A program made the position numbers and the translations under genes. From CAVQBJ01 sp963819075 (lineage in GTDB: Bacteria > Actinomycetota > Thermoleophilia > Solirubrobacterales > Solirubrobacteraceae), in NCBI GenBank assembly GCA_963819075.1, contig CAWFUP010000001.1, positions 1,116,001-1,180,000 on the forward strand: a stretch of 64,000 nucleotides of DNA. Direction: 5' to 3'. Under the pieces are notes generated by a model. That model saw only the letters and a list, made by a program, of their open reading frames with translations. It searched no databases and was not told the DNA's origin. The stretch's first letter is position 1, and the number at the start of each line of letters is the position of its first letter. Positions 42,632 to 52,541 of this stretch are shown here, in pieces.

Positions 42632-43349
42632 GCGTGTCCCAGCGCATCGAAGTGGGCGCCTTGCGCATGCGGATGATGCGCGCGGGCACGCCGCCGGCCA
42701 CCGCGTTGGCGGGGACGTCGTGCGTGACGACGGCGCTCGTGCCGACGATGCTGTTGTCCCCGACGGTGACACCCCGCAGGATGCAGGCGCCGTAGCCGAG
42801 CCACACGTTGTGCCCGACGCGCACGTCGCGCTTGTAGATCCCCTGGTGACGGATCGGCCGCTCGACCTCCACGACGCCGTGGTCGAAGTCGATCATCATG
42901 ACCCGGTCGGCGATGATGCACTCGCGCCCGATGGAGACGTGTCGGTATGCGGAGACGGTGCACTCCTGGCCGATGACCGTCTTCGCCCCGATGTGCACCT
43001 CGCCCTCGTGCACGCGAATCTTGGTGCCGTGTCCGAGCCACGACCAGCGGCCGATGTGCAGGGTCGCGTCTCGTCCGATCTCAAGCTTGACCCCTGGGCA
43101 GATGAAGCAGATGCCATCGGTGCGCAGGCGCCCGCGCCACCGCAGCTTCAGGAAGACGAAGCGCGCGAGCAGACGCGCGTACCCCACGCTGAACATGTGG
43201 TTGGCGCGCATGAAGCGCAGCAGCACGATCGGTCCCCCGTGGAGCGGGGCAGGCCCGGCGCGCAAGCCGTGAGCGGGCGGCGCGGGTCGGGGCTCGGGCG
43301 GCCGCCGCTCGTCCGGCGGTGGGGAGATGCTCGAAGCGGGGTTATCCAC
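42558..43349 (-). CDS. Hexapeptide-repeat (LbetaH) acyltransferase, Rv3034c-like
   Basis: The 263-residue protein has a Pro-rich N-terminus, a hydrophobic/basic helix (YARLLARFVFLKLRWRGRLR) that could touch the membrane, and left-handed beta-helix repeats. VKLEIGRDATLHIGRWSWLG, IGAKTVIGQECTV and MIDFDHGVVEVERP are visible, followed by GVTVGDNSIVGTSAVVTHDV and GGVPARIIR. It resembles my recollection of Rv3034c, a putative acetyltransferase of the methylglucose lipopolysaccharide cluster. GTG 43349 is supported by TACCAT eight bases upstream. The gene is convergent with the GNAT gene and overlaps it. Confidence 0.82.
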   Translation of the reverse strand: MDNPASSISPPPDERRPPEPRPAPPAHGLRAGPAPLHGGPIVLLRFMRANHMFSVGYARLLARFVFLKLRWRGRLRTDGICFICPGVKLEIGRDATLHIGRWSWLGHGTKIRVHEGEVHIGAKTVIGQECTVSAYRHVSIGRECIIADRVMMIDFDHGVVEVERPIRHQGIYKRDVRVGHNVWLGYGACILRGVTVGDNSIVGTSAVVTHDVPANAVAGGVPARIIRMRKAPTSMRWDTPTTPRSATMRRVTPIPRPNGRGAG

Positions 43350-43500
43350 GATGCGGCATGGTAATTCCTGTGCGCACGCCGGGCGGGCGCGGCCTGTCAA
43401 GCGCCGCGCCGTTCGGGCCGACGCCTCGGCGCCGAGGCGGCGCAAGGCGCATGTCGGCGTCGGGGTTCCTGCGCCCGTGGGCTGCCATCATTCCCGCCTC

Positions 43501-44478
43501 ATGCCCACCGCCTCCTCACCGACTCCGACGCTCGCCGAGCGCCTGCTGGCCGGCGATCGCCGGGCGCTGGCACGGGCAATCTCGCTCGTCGAGGACGATC
43601 GCCCCGAGGGCTGGCGTCTCGTCAGCGAGGTCTACCCGCACACGGGCAAGGCCGACGTGGTCGGCTTCACCGGGCCGCCCGGCGTCGGCAAGTCGACGCT
43701 CATCGGCGCGCTCACAAAGGCCCGGCGCGAGGCCGGCCGCACCGTCGGAGTGCTCTCGGTCGACCCGTCGTCGCCGTTCACCCAGGGCGCGCTGCTCGGC
43801 GATCGCATCCGCCTCGTCGACCACTTCCTCGACCCCGGCGTCTTCATCCGCTCGATGGCCAATCGCGGTGCCCTCGGGGGCCTGTCCGAGGCCGCCTTGC
43901 AGGCGGCGCTGCTGCTCGACGCCGCCGGTCGCGACGATGTCTTCATCGAGACGGTCGGCGTCGGCCAGGCCGAGGTCGACATCATCGACCACGCCGACAC
44001 GATCGTGCTCGTGCTCATGCCCGGCTCGGGCGACTCGATCCAGGCCCTGAAGGCCGGCGTGATGGAGATCCCCGACGTGATCGTCATCAATAAGGCCGAC
44101 CATCCGCTCACCGACACGATGGTCCGCGAGATCCGCGGCGTCCTGGCGCTCTCCCCGGATCGCGAGTGGCGCGTGCCGATCGTCAAGACCGAGGCGGCGC
44201 GCGGCGAGGGCATCGACCAGCTCGTCGGGCATCTCGACGGTCACCGCGAATACATCCGCGCGCACGGGCTGCTGCTCGAACGCCGCCGGCGCAACCTGCG
44301 CAACGAGGTGCTCGCACTGGCCACCGCGCGCCTGCGCCGGCGCCTCGAGGAGCGCCTGGTCGGCGACGCGAGCTTCCAGGAGCTGCTCGAGGAGGTCGTC
44401 GCGCGGCGCCTCGATCCGGCGACCGCCGCCGATCGCCTGATGACGAGCGCCGCCGAGGACGAAGGCGGCGGAGCGTAG
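43501..44478 (+). CDS. meaB: MeaB/MeaI-type G-protein chaperone of a B12-dependent mutase
   Basis: The 325-residue GTPase loads or protects adenosylcobalamin in acyl-CoA mutases. It has P-loop GPPGVGKST (about residues 58-66), SVDPSSPFTQGALLGDRIR, IETVGVGQAEVDI, VLVLMPGSGDSIQALKAGVMEI and VINKAD. The C-terminal dimerisation arm is present. A mutase with isobutyryl-CoA-type residues lies 9 kb away, so this may be the MeaI-type partner. The start ATG 43501 has no strong ribosome-binding site. Confidence 0.92.
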   Translation: MPTASSPTPTLAERLLAGDRRALARAISLVEDDRPEGWRLVSEVYPHTGKADVVGFTGPPGVGKSTLIGALTKARREAGRTVGVLSVDPSSPFTQGALLGDRIRLVDHFLDPGVFIRSMANRGALGGLSEAALQAALLLDAAGRDDVFIETVGVGQAEVDIIDHADTIVLVLMPGSGDSIQALKAGVMEIPDVIVINKADHPLTDTMVREIRGVLALSPDREWRVPIVKTEAARGEGIDQLVGHLDGHREYIRAHGLLLERRRRNLRNEVLALATARLRRRLEERLVGDASFQELLEEVVARRLDPATAADRLMTSAAEDEGGGA

Positions 44479-44493
44479 GCAACCGCAGGGCGC

Positions 44494-45825
44494 TCAGCGC
44501 GGCTCGATCCGCGCGAGCGCGCCGAAGGCCGGCACGAGCGTGATGTGGCGTACGCGCATCGGCTCGGAGCGACGCGTGACCGGGCGAAGGCTCGCGCGGC
44601 GCAGGACCTCGCCGAGCACGACCTGCATCTCCATCTGCGCGAAGGACGCTCCGAGACAGCGCCGAGTCCCCCCACCGAACGGGATCCAGGTGTACGGCGT
44701 CGCCGGGCCGCGGGCCCAGCGATCGGGGTCGAACGCGCGCGGCCGGGGTCCCCATTCGGGGCCCTCGTGTGCGGCGAGGATGCTCGCGAAGATCGTCGTC
44801 CCGGCGGGCAGCGTGTGGCCGGCGAACGTGGCGGCGCTCGTCAGGTGGCGGACGACGCCGTCGATCACCGGGCGCACCCGGAGCGTCTCCCTGGCCACGT
44901 TCTCCAGGTGCCGCTCGTCGCCCTGCTCTGCGGCCTGGACGGCTCGGCGCATGTGCTCGGGATGGCGCATGAGCCGCTCGAAGCACCACGCGAGGCCGGT
45001 CGCGGTCGTCTCGTGTCCCGCCAGCAGCAGGGTGATCAGCTGATCGCGGACGTCGCCGTCGTCGAGCCCTTCGCCGTCCTGGAACCGCGCCTGCACCAGC
45101 AACGACAGGATGTCGTCTCGGGCGGCGAGGTCGGGATCGGCGCGCCGGGCGGCGATCTCGGCCTGCAGGAGGCGATCGGCGCGCTCCTGGATCTCGCGGT
45201 AGTGCTTCCACGGTCGGACCCGTGCGAGCTCCGGCTTCAGCCACAGCAGCATCCGGAGCGGCGTGATATCGAGCACGTCTCGCAGCGCCTCACGCAGGTC
45301 GTCGGAGCGCTCCGAGCCCCGAACGCCGAGCACGGCGCGCATGATGATCTCGAGCGTGAGCGCCTGCATCCGGGGGTGCAGCCGCATCACCCCTGGTGTC
45401 CAGCTCGCGACCTCGGTGGCCGCCGCGTCACGCATGATCTCGCGGTAGGCACGGATGCGCTCGCCATGGAACATCGGCAGCATCAGCCGCCGCCGACGCA
45501 GGTGCTCGTCGTCGTCGCTGAGCAGGATCGAGCGCTGACCGAGCACGGGGGCGAGGATCGCGTTGCCCTCGCCGGCGTGGACGAGCCCCGGGTCGGCGGT
45601 GAACAGCTCGGCGATGTCGGCCGGGCGGGTCAGGCAGACGCTGGTTCCCCACGGCTCGGCTCGCAGGGTGAAGCTGCGGCCGTATCGACGACCACACCGG
45701 CGCACCAGGGTGACCGGGGCCGTCCACAGCGCGACCGTCTGGATCGCCCGGGGCCAGGCCGGGCCCGGCGGCAGCTCCGTGGCGTCGACGGTCGGCTGCG
45801 TACGTGGTTCGGTCAGTGTCGGCAT
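44494..45825 (-). CDS. Cytochrome P450
   Basis: The 443-residue haem monooxygenase has the oxygen-activation motif LAGHETTATG (about residues 266-275), ETLR as the ExxR motif and haem ligand FGGGTRRCLG with Cys near 389. The N-terminus LPPGPAWPRAIQTVALW is that of class I bacterial P450s related to CYP110/CYP138-like enzymes; the substrate is unknown. It is divergent from a TetR repressor and shares an operator, so its substrate may be the inducer. No ferredoxin gene is adjacent. Confidence 0.93.
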   Translation of the reverse strand: MPTLTEPRTQPTVDATELPPGPAWPRAIQTVALWTAPVTLVRRCGRRYGRSFTLRAEPWGTSVCLTRPADIAELFTADPGLVHAGEGNAILAPVLGQRSILLSDDDEHLRRRRLMLPMFHGERIRAYREIMRDAAATEVASWTPGVMRLHPRMQALTLEIIMRAVLGVRGSERSDDLREALRDVLDITPLRMLLWLKPELARVRPWKHYREIQERADRLLQAEIAARRADPDLAARDDILSLLVQARFQDGEGLDDGDVRDQLITLLLAGHETTATGLAWCFERLMRHPEHMRRAVQAAEQGDERHLENVARETLRVRPVIDGVVRHLTSAATFAGHTLPAGTTIFASILAAHEGPEWGPRPRAFDPDRWARGPATPYTWIPFGGGTRRCLGASFAQMEMQVVLGEVLRRASLRPVTRRSEPMRVRHITLVPAFGALARIEPR

Positions 45826-45842
45826 GACCTATCCCTTCGTCG

Positions 45843-45898
45843 TGGACAAGCGTCTTATACAGATGTCTTAGACAAATGTCTAGAGGTCCGCCTATACT
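45843..45898. promoter_or_regulatory. Shared P450/TetR operator and promoter
   Basis: Two overlapping inverted repeats occur: TGTCTTAGACA (45864-45874) and TAGACAAATGTCTA (45869-45882). A weaker half-site, GACAAGCGTC, lies further left. On the + strand TTAGAC (45869-45874) and TATACT (45893-45898) form a -35/-10 pair with an 18-base spacer, 8 bases before the TetR ATG. A repressor bound here would cover both promoters. Confidence 0.75.
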
Positions 45899-45906
45899 GG
45901 CGGCCG

Positions 45907-46503
45907 ATGGCGGTGAGCCACCGAGACGCCTTGCTCGCGGCGGCCAAGCGCTGCCTGCGCGAGCGTGGCTACATGCACACGACGGCGCGCGACCTGGTCA
46001 CCGAGTCCGGCACCAACCTGGGGTCCATCGGCTACCACTTCGGCTCCAAGGCGGCGCTGCTCAACGAGGCGCTCATGGAGCTGTTCGAAGACTGGTGCGG
46101 GCGCATGACCGACGCCGCGACCGCCGACGCGACGGCGGCGGCGCTCGAGCGCATTGCCGCCACGTGGCTGGTCATGCTCGATGACATGCCCGAGAACCGG
46201 CCGCTGCTCGTCGGCTTCGTTGACTCGCTCGGGCCGACCTTGCGGTCACCTCAGTTGCACGAGCAGCTGGCCGGGCACTATCGGACCATGAGGGCCAGCG
46301 TCGCCGAGGTCGTCGCCGACGCGCTCGGCGACGAGGCGGTGGCTGCGGGAGCCGACCCCGACACGATCGCGGCATTCTTCATCGCGGTCTGCGACGGGTT
46401 CGTCATCCAGTTCCTCGTGGACCCGACGAGCTGCCCGTCCGGCGAGCAACTGGTGTCCGCACTCGGGAGCGGACTGCAGGCGCTCGGCCTGGCGGGCAAC
46501 TGA
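45907..46503 (+). CDS. TetR-family repressor divergent from P450
   Basis: The 198-residue regulator has the helix-turn-helix TTARDLVTESGTNLGSIGYHF and a TetR_C-type helical domain. ATG 45907 is fixed by the TATACT box eight bases upstream and by the loss of homology further upstream. The double palindrome between it and the P450 gene is its likely operator. Confidence 0.9.
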   Translation: MAVSHRDALLAAAKRCLRERGYMHTTARDLVTESGTNLGSIGYHFGSKAALLNEALMELFEDWCGRMTDAATADATAAALERIAATWLVMLDDMPENRPLLVGFVDSLGPTLRSPQLHEQLAGHYRTMRASVAEVVADALGDEAVAAGADPDTIAAFFIAVCDGFVIQFLVDPTSCPSGEQLVSALGSGLQALGLAGN

Positions 46504-46713
46504 GCGCGGCGTGGCGCACGCCGTTGCGCCTCGGCCGCGGGCGTCACGGCGAGCTCACGGCGCGGCGCATCACAGCGCCGCCGGCGCTAACGTGCCGGTC
46601 TCCGCTCCGGGCCGCCCTGTGCGCGGCGGTGTCCGCCCTTATCCGCTGGGCGCGCGGCTGATTGCGGCGAGGGGCCCGCTGCCACGAAGTCCACGCGAAG
46701 GAAGAGGTCGCCG

Positions 46714-47441
<728 letters not shown>

Positions 47442-47442
<1 letters not shown>

Positions 47443-50021
47443 TGACCCGGGTGACCGTCGCCGGGTTCCTCTCGCGCAAGCTGCGGGCGGTGCTCACCGG
47501 CATCGCGATCGCGCTCGGCGTGGCGCTCATGTCCGGCACCTACATCCTCACCGACACGATCAACCAGACGTTCGCCGGGATCTTCTCGACCGCCAACCAG
47601 GGCCACAGCGTGGTGATCACCGCGCATCCGGCCATCGGCCGCCGCGCGAAGGCGCTCACGGCCACGATCAACGAGACCACGCTCGCGCGCGTCCGGGCAG
47701 TTCCCGGCGTGGCCGTTGCCTCCGGCGCCATCTTCGCCCCGGTGAGCCTGCTCAAGGGCAACGGCGAGCGGCTCGGCAAGGGCTTCAGCTTCGTCACCGC
47801 GGTCCAGCCGCCGCCGTTCGAGAACTTCAGCCCCGCATCCGGTCACCTCCCCGCGGCGGCCGCCCAGGCAGCGCTCGACCAGGCCACCGCCGACAGCTAC
47901 GGGGTGCACCTCGGCGACACGCTCGTCGTCGCAGGCGCCGCTCCGGCTCGCCGCTACACGGTCGTCGGCATCCTGCGCTTCGCCGGCAGCTCGTCGGTGG
48001 GCGGCGCCGGCGCGGCGCTGCTCACGCTCCCCGAGGCCCAGCGCGCGGCCGGAGAGCCCGGTTCGTTCGACCAGATCAACGTCGCCGCCGCGGGCGGGGT
48101 GAGCGACACGACGCTGCGCGATCGTCTTCGTGCCGTGCTGCCGGCGACCTACGACGTGCGGACCGGTGCTCAGGAGGCCGCGCAGCAGACGTCCGACCTG
48201 CAGAGCGCGCTCAGCCCGCTGCGGACGTTCCTGCTCGTGTTCGCCTACGTGGCCCTCTTCGTCGGCGCGTTCATCATCTTCAACACGTTCGCCATCACGG
48301 TCGCGCAGCGCACCCGCGAGTTCGGCCTCCTGCGCACGCTCGGGGCGACGCGCCGGCAGCTGCTCCGCTCGGTGCTCGGCGAGGGCGTGCTGCTCGGGCT
48401 CCTCGGCTCCGCGCTCGGGCTGTTGGCGGGCCTGGCCGTGGCGCCGGGGCTCGAGCAGCTGTTCAAGTCCGTCTTAGGGGCCACCCTGCCGACCACCGGC
48501 GACGTGGTCGAGTTTCGCACCGTGTGGGTGTCGTTGCTGGCCGGGACGGCGGTGACGGTCCTGTCGGCGCTCGTGCCGGCGATCCGCGCCACGCGGGTCA
48601 CGCCCGTGGCGGCTATGCGCGAGGGCGCACCAACGGAGCTGGGCCAGCGCAAGCGGTTGTCGACGGAGGGCCTCACCGTGCGCTTGGCCGTGGTCGCCGT
48701 GCTGTCGCTCCTCGGGGTCGGCGAGCTGATCAGGGGCAGCGTCGTCATCGGCCTGGTGTTGATCGTCGTATCGGTGGGCTGCGGCCTGCGCCTGCGCGCG
48801 AGCGGCTCCATCAACTTCATCACGCCCGCCGTGGCCTGGCTCGGCCGCGGCCTCGGCAGCGTCGTGGCCCGGCGCGGTGTCGTCGGACGCCTCGCCCGCG
48901 ACAACGCGATCCGCCAGCCCGGCCGCACGGCGGTCACCGCTGCGGCGCTCATGATCGGCCTCGCGCTGTGCACGTTCGCGGCGATCCTGGCCGCGGGGCT
49001 GAAGGCGTCGATCGACAACGAGGTCAACCGCGCCTTCGCCGGCAACCTGATCATCGAGAACGCGTCCCGCAGCTCGGCCGCGGGCATCCCGGCCACGATC
49101 CCCGCCGCGCTCATGCGCATCCCGGGCGTGCAGGCCGCCACCCCGATCGCCTTCACGCAGGGCAAGATCGCGGGCATCTCGAGCAACACCAACTTCACCG
49201 CGGTCGATCCGGTCGTCTTCGGCCGCCTCTACCGGATCGACTGGGCCCACGGCTCGAACGCGGTGCTGGCCACGCTCGACAGCACCGGAGCGCTCGTCAC
49301 CAAGCCCTACGCCGACACCCACCACCTGCACGTCGGCCAGACCGTGTCCGTGCTGACGCCGACGGGTGAACGAATATCGCTGCAGATTCGCGGGATCGCC
49401 ACCAATGACACCGCGGGGCTGCTGACGAACCTGACGATCGACATCGGCCTGGCTCGCAGCGCGTTCGCGCAGCGCACCGACGCCTTCGACTTCGTCCGCT
49501 TCACACCCGCGGCCACGAACGCGCAGGTGCAGCCCGCCGTTGACCGCCTGCTCGCCGCGAGCTATCCGCAGGCCCAGTCGCGCACGGCCGCCCAGTTCAA
49601 GGCCGACGAGGCGAGCCAGGTCAACCAGCTGCTGGCGTTCGTTTACGTGCTGCTGGCGCTGTCGATCATCGTGTCGCTGTTCGGCATCGTCAACACGCTC
49701 GTGCTGTCGATCTACGAGCGCCGGCGCGAGCTCGGGATGCTGCGCGCGATCGGGACCTCGCGGCGCCAGGTGCGCGCGCTCATCCGCGACGAGTCGATCA
49801 TCACCGCGCTCATCGGCGGCGTGCTCGGGATCGTGCTCGGGATCATCATCGCGCTCATCTCCTTCTCGCAGCTTTCGAGCTCGGGCTTCGTGCTCGCCTT
49901 CCCGGTCGGCACGCTCGTGCTGCTGCTCGTGTTCGCCGCGCTGGCCGGGGTGCTGGCCGCCTCCTGGCCGGCGCGCCGGGCCGCGAAGGTCGACGTGCTC
50001 GAGGCGCTGGCGACGGAGTAG
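47442..50021 (+). CDS. ABC transporter permease with two FtsX/MacB domains
   Basis: The 859-residue membrane protein has a first transmembrane helix near residue 15-35 and a periplasmic-type MacB_PCD domain. A three-helix FtsX domain follows around residues 260-390 (AFIIFNTFAITVAQRTREF, LRTLGATRRQLLRSVLGEG). The plan is then repeated, ending with VNTLVLSIYERRRELGMLRA and GTSRRQVRALIRDE. The two halves mean one chain supplies all permease parts. Such mechanotransmission exporters move lipids, lipoproteins or peptides. A strong hairpin follows the stop. Confidence 0.93.
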
Positions 50022-50057
50022 GGGCGGCGCCCTGAGACCATGCCGGCCGGGGGCCCA

Positions 50058-50089
50058 CCTCCGGCGGCCGTGGTGACCGGCGCCGGAGG
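50058..50089. terminator. Bidirectional hairpin between convergent genes
   Basis: CCTCCGGCG (50058-50066) and CGCCGGAGG (50081-50089) form a perfect stem with a 14-base loop. It separates the rightward permease from the leftward acyl-CoA dehydrogenase. No T-run is present. Confidence 0.55.
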
Positions 50090-50098
50090 CGGCACCCC

Positions 50099-51253
50099 TT
50101 AAGCCCCGAGCGCCCGCGCGATGACCATCTGCTGGATCTCGTCGGTGCCCTCGCCGATGGTCAGGATCTTCGCGTCGCGGTAGAAGCGGCACACCGGGTA
50201 TTCCTCGATGTAGCCGTAGCCACCGTGGATCTGCACCGCCTCCTCGGTGGCCCGCACCGCCAGGCGCCCGGTCTTCAGCTTGGCCTGCGCCGCGGTGAGC
50301 GTGAAGTTGCGACCGAGGTCCTTCTCACGGGCCGCCTTGTACACGAGCAGGCGGGCCGCCTCGATCTCGGTCGAGAGGTCGGCGAGCTTCGCCTGGATGG
50401 CCTGGAAGCGCGAGATCGGCTGCCCGAAGGCGCGGCGCTCCTTGGCGTACTTCAGCGCCTCGTCGAGCGCGCCCTGCGCCAGACCGACGCCCATCGCGGC
50501 GACGCCGATTCGCCCGCCGTCGAGGATCTCCAGGAACTGCCGGAAGCCGGCGCCGCGCGGGCCGAGCAGGTTCGGCTCGGGTACCCGGCAACCGCTGAAG
50601 GACAGCGGCCGTGTGTCGGAGGCGTTCCAGCCCATCTTGCGATACGGCTCGCCGGGCTCGTACCCGGGCGTCCCGGTGGCCACGATCAGGTTGGAGATCT
50701 CGCGCCGCCCGTCGACCTCGCCGGTGACGGCGGTGATCGACACCAGCCCCGAGATGTCGGTGCCGGCGTTGGTGATGAACTGCTTGGCGCCGTCGATGAC
50801 CCACTCGCCGTCGCGCAGGACGGCGCGCGTCTTGACGTTCTGCGCGTCGGATCCGGCCTCGGGCTCGGTCAGCCCGAACGCGCCGAGCTTGCGGCCCGAG
50901 CACAGCTGCGGCAGCCACTCGCGCTTCTGCTCCTCGCTGCCGAAGCGGTAGATCGGCTGCGTGCCGAGCGAGGTGTGCGCGCACATCGTGATCGCCACGC
51001 TCGAATCCACCCGCGCGAGCTCCTCCACGGCGAGCGCGTAGGCGAGCGTGTCGCCGCCGGAGCCGCCGTACTCCGCGGGGAACGGGATGCCCATCATTCC
51101 GAGCTCGCCGAGCTGGCGGACGATGTCGTAGGGGAAGGACTTCGTGCGGTCGAGATGCTCGGCCACCGGGGCCACCTCGCCGGTGGCGAAGTCGCGCACC
51201 GTGCGGCGGATGAGCTCGTGCTCGGGGGAGAGGTCGAAGTCCATGCGCGCCAT
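50099..51253 (-). CDS. Acyl-CoA dehydrogenase
   Basis: The 384-residue FAD enzyme opens a double bond in short- or branched-chain acyl-CoA and hands electrons to ETF. It has AFGLTEPEAGSDAQNVKTRA, FITNAG, the catalytic-base region YPVCRFYRDAKILTIGEGTDEIQ and GGYGYIEEYP. The residue at the Glu base position of short-chain enzymes is within GGYGYIEEY. ATG 51253 (MARMDFD) is used; ATG 51244 is possible. Genes for ETF and ETF-quinone oxidoreductase lie 6 kb away, completing the electron path. Confidence 0.93.
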   Translation of the reverse strand: MARMDFDLSPEHELIRRTVRDFATGEVAPVAEHLDRTKSFPYDIVRQLGELGMMGIPFPAEYGGSGGDTLAYALAVEELARVDSSVAITMCAHTSLGTQPIYRFGSEEQKREWLPQLCSGRKLGAFGLTEPEAGSDAQNVKTRAVLRDGEWVIDGAKQFITNAGTDISGLVSITAVTGEVDGRREISNLIVATGTPGYEPGEPYRKMGWNASDTRPLSFSGCRVPEPNLLGPRGAGFRQFLEILDGGRIGVAAMGVGLAQGALDEALKYAKERRAFGQPISRFQAIQAKLADLSTEIEAARLLVYKAAREKDLGRNFTLTAAQAKLKTGRLAVRATEEAVQIHGGYGYIEEYPVCRFYRDAKILTIGEGTDEIQQMVIARALGA

Positions 51254-51356
51254 TCTCACAGAGGGGCCGTCACCCGCTGCGCCCACCGAGAAGGTTGCGG
51301 TCTAATACCATCCGAGCTCCCCGCTCCCTCACTCGACCACAGGAGTCGCCCACCCA

Positions 51357-52541
51357 ATGCCCTCCACCGTCATCCTCGGCGCCGCCCGCACCCCCATCGG
51401 CAAGCTCGGCGGCGGCCTGTCGTCGCTCGATGCGACCGACCTTGCGGGCACCGCGATCGAGGCCGCGCTGCAGCGCGCCGACGTCGAGCCCGAGCAGGTC
51501 GAGCACCTCATCGTCGGCCAGGTCCTGCAGGCCGGGCAGGGGCAGATCCCCTCGCGCCAGGCCCAGATGAAGGCCGGCATCCCCAAGGAGGTCTCCTCGG
51601 AGACGATCAACAAGGTGTGCGCGTCGGGCGTGCGCGCGGCCGCGCTGCTCGACCAGGCGATCCGCGCCGGCGACGTCGAGGTCGGTGTCGGCGCCGGCAT
51701 GGAGTCGATGTCCAACGCTCCCTACCTGCTGCCCAAGGCGCGCTTCGGCTACCGCATGGGCGACGCCGAGGTCCTCGACGAGATGATCAAGGACGGCCTC
51801 ACCAACCCGTTCACCGGCAAGCAGATGTTCGCCGAGGCCACCGAGGTCGGCGACGAGCTCGAGATCACCCGCCCGGATCTCGACCGCTGGGCGCTGCGCT
51901 CGCACGAGCTGGCGCTCAAGGCGATCGACGAGGGCCGCCTCTCCGAGGAGATCGTTCCCGTGACGATCACCTCGAGAAAAGGGGACACCACGGTGGAGAT
52001 CGACGAGGGTCCGCGGCGAGATACGTCGCTCGAGAAGCTCGCCTCGCTGCCCGGCCTGGTGAGCAAGGAGGGCTCGCATACGGCCGGCAACTCACCCGGC
52101 GTCAACGACGGTGCCGGCGCGCTCGTGCTCTCCAGCGATGAGTGGGCGCGGGCGAACGGCAAGACGGTGCTGGCGACGATCATCGCCCACGCGCAGGTGG
52201 CCGACGAGAGCCCATACCTCGCCCGTACGCCGGCCAACGCGGCGCTCAAGGCGCTCGCGAAGATCGGCAAGACGCCTGCCGACATCGAGGTCTGGGAGAT
52301 CAACGAGGCGTTCGCCTCGGTGACGCTCAACTCGATCCGCATGCTCGGCATCGAAGAGGACCGTGTCAACGTCAACGGCGGGGCCGTGGCGCTCGGCCAT
52401 CCGCTCGGCGCCTCCGGCGCGCGCATCCTCGGCAGCCTCGCGCTCGAGCTGCGCCGCCGTGGCGGCGGGCTCGGCTGTGCGGCGATCTGCTCGGGCGGCG
52501 GTCAGGGCGACGCCGTGATCATCGAGGTGTCCGGGAACTGA
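51357..52541 (+). CDS. Acetyl-CoA C-acetyltransferase (thiolase)
   Basis: The 394-residue thiolase has the nucleophile NKVCASGVRAAALL, INEAFASVTLN, the GHPLGASGARI histidine loop and C-terminal CSGGGQGDAVIIE with the second Cys. It is of the degradative/biosynthetic acetoacetyl-CoA type. AGGAG lies 12 bases before ATG 51357. The gene begins just after the divergent acyl-CoA dehydrogenase and its stop overlaps the start of the HAD gene. Confidence 0.95.
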   Translation: MPSTVILGAARTPIGKLGGGLSSLDATDLAGTAIEAALQRADVEPEQVEHLIVGQVLQAGQGQIPSRQAQMKAGIPKEVSSETINKVCASGVRAAALLDQAIRAGDVEVGVGAGMESMSNAPYLLPKARFGYRMGDAEVLDEMIKDGLTNPFTGKQMFAEATEVGDELEITRPDLDRWALRSHELALKAIDEGRLSEEIVPVTITSRKGDTTVEIDEGPRRDTSLEKLASLPGLVSKEGSHTAGNSPGVNDGAGALVLSSDEWARANGKTVLATIIAHAQVADESPYLARTPANAALKALAKIGKTPADIEVWEINEAFASVTLNSIRMLGIEEDRVNVNGGAVALGHPLGASGARILGSLALELRRRGGGLGCAAICSGGGQGDAVIIEVSGN

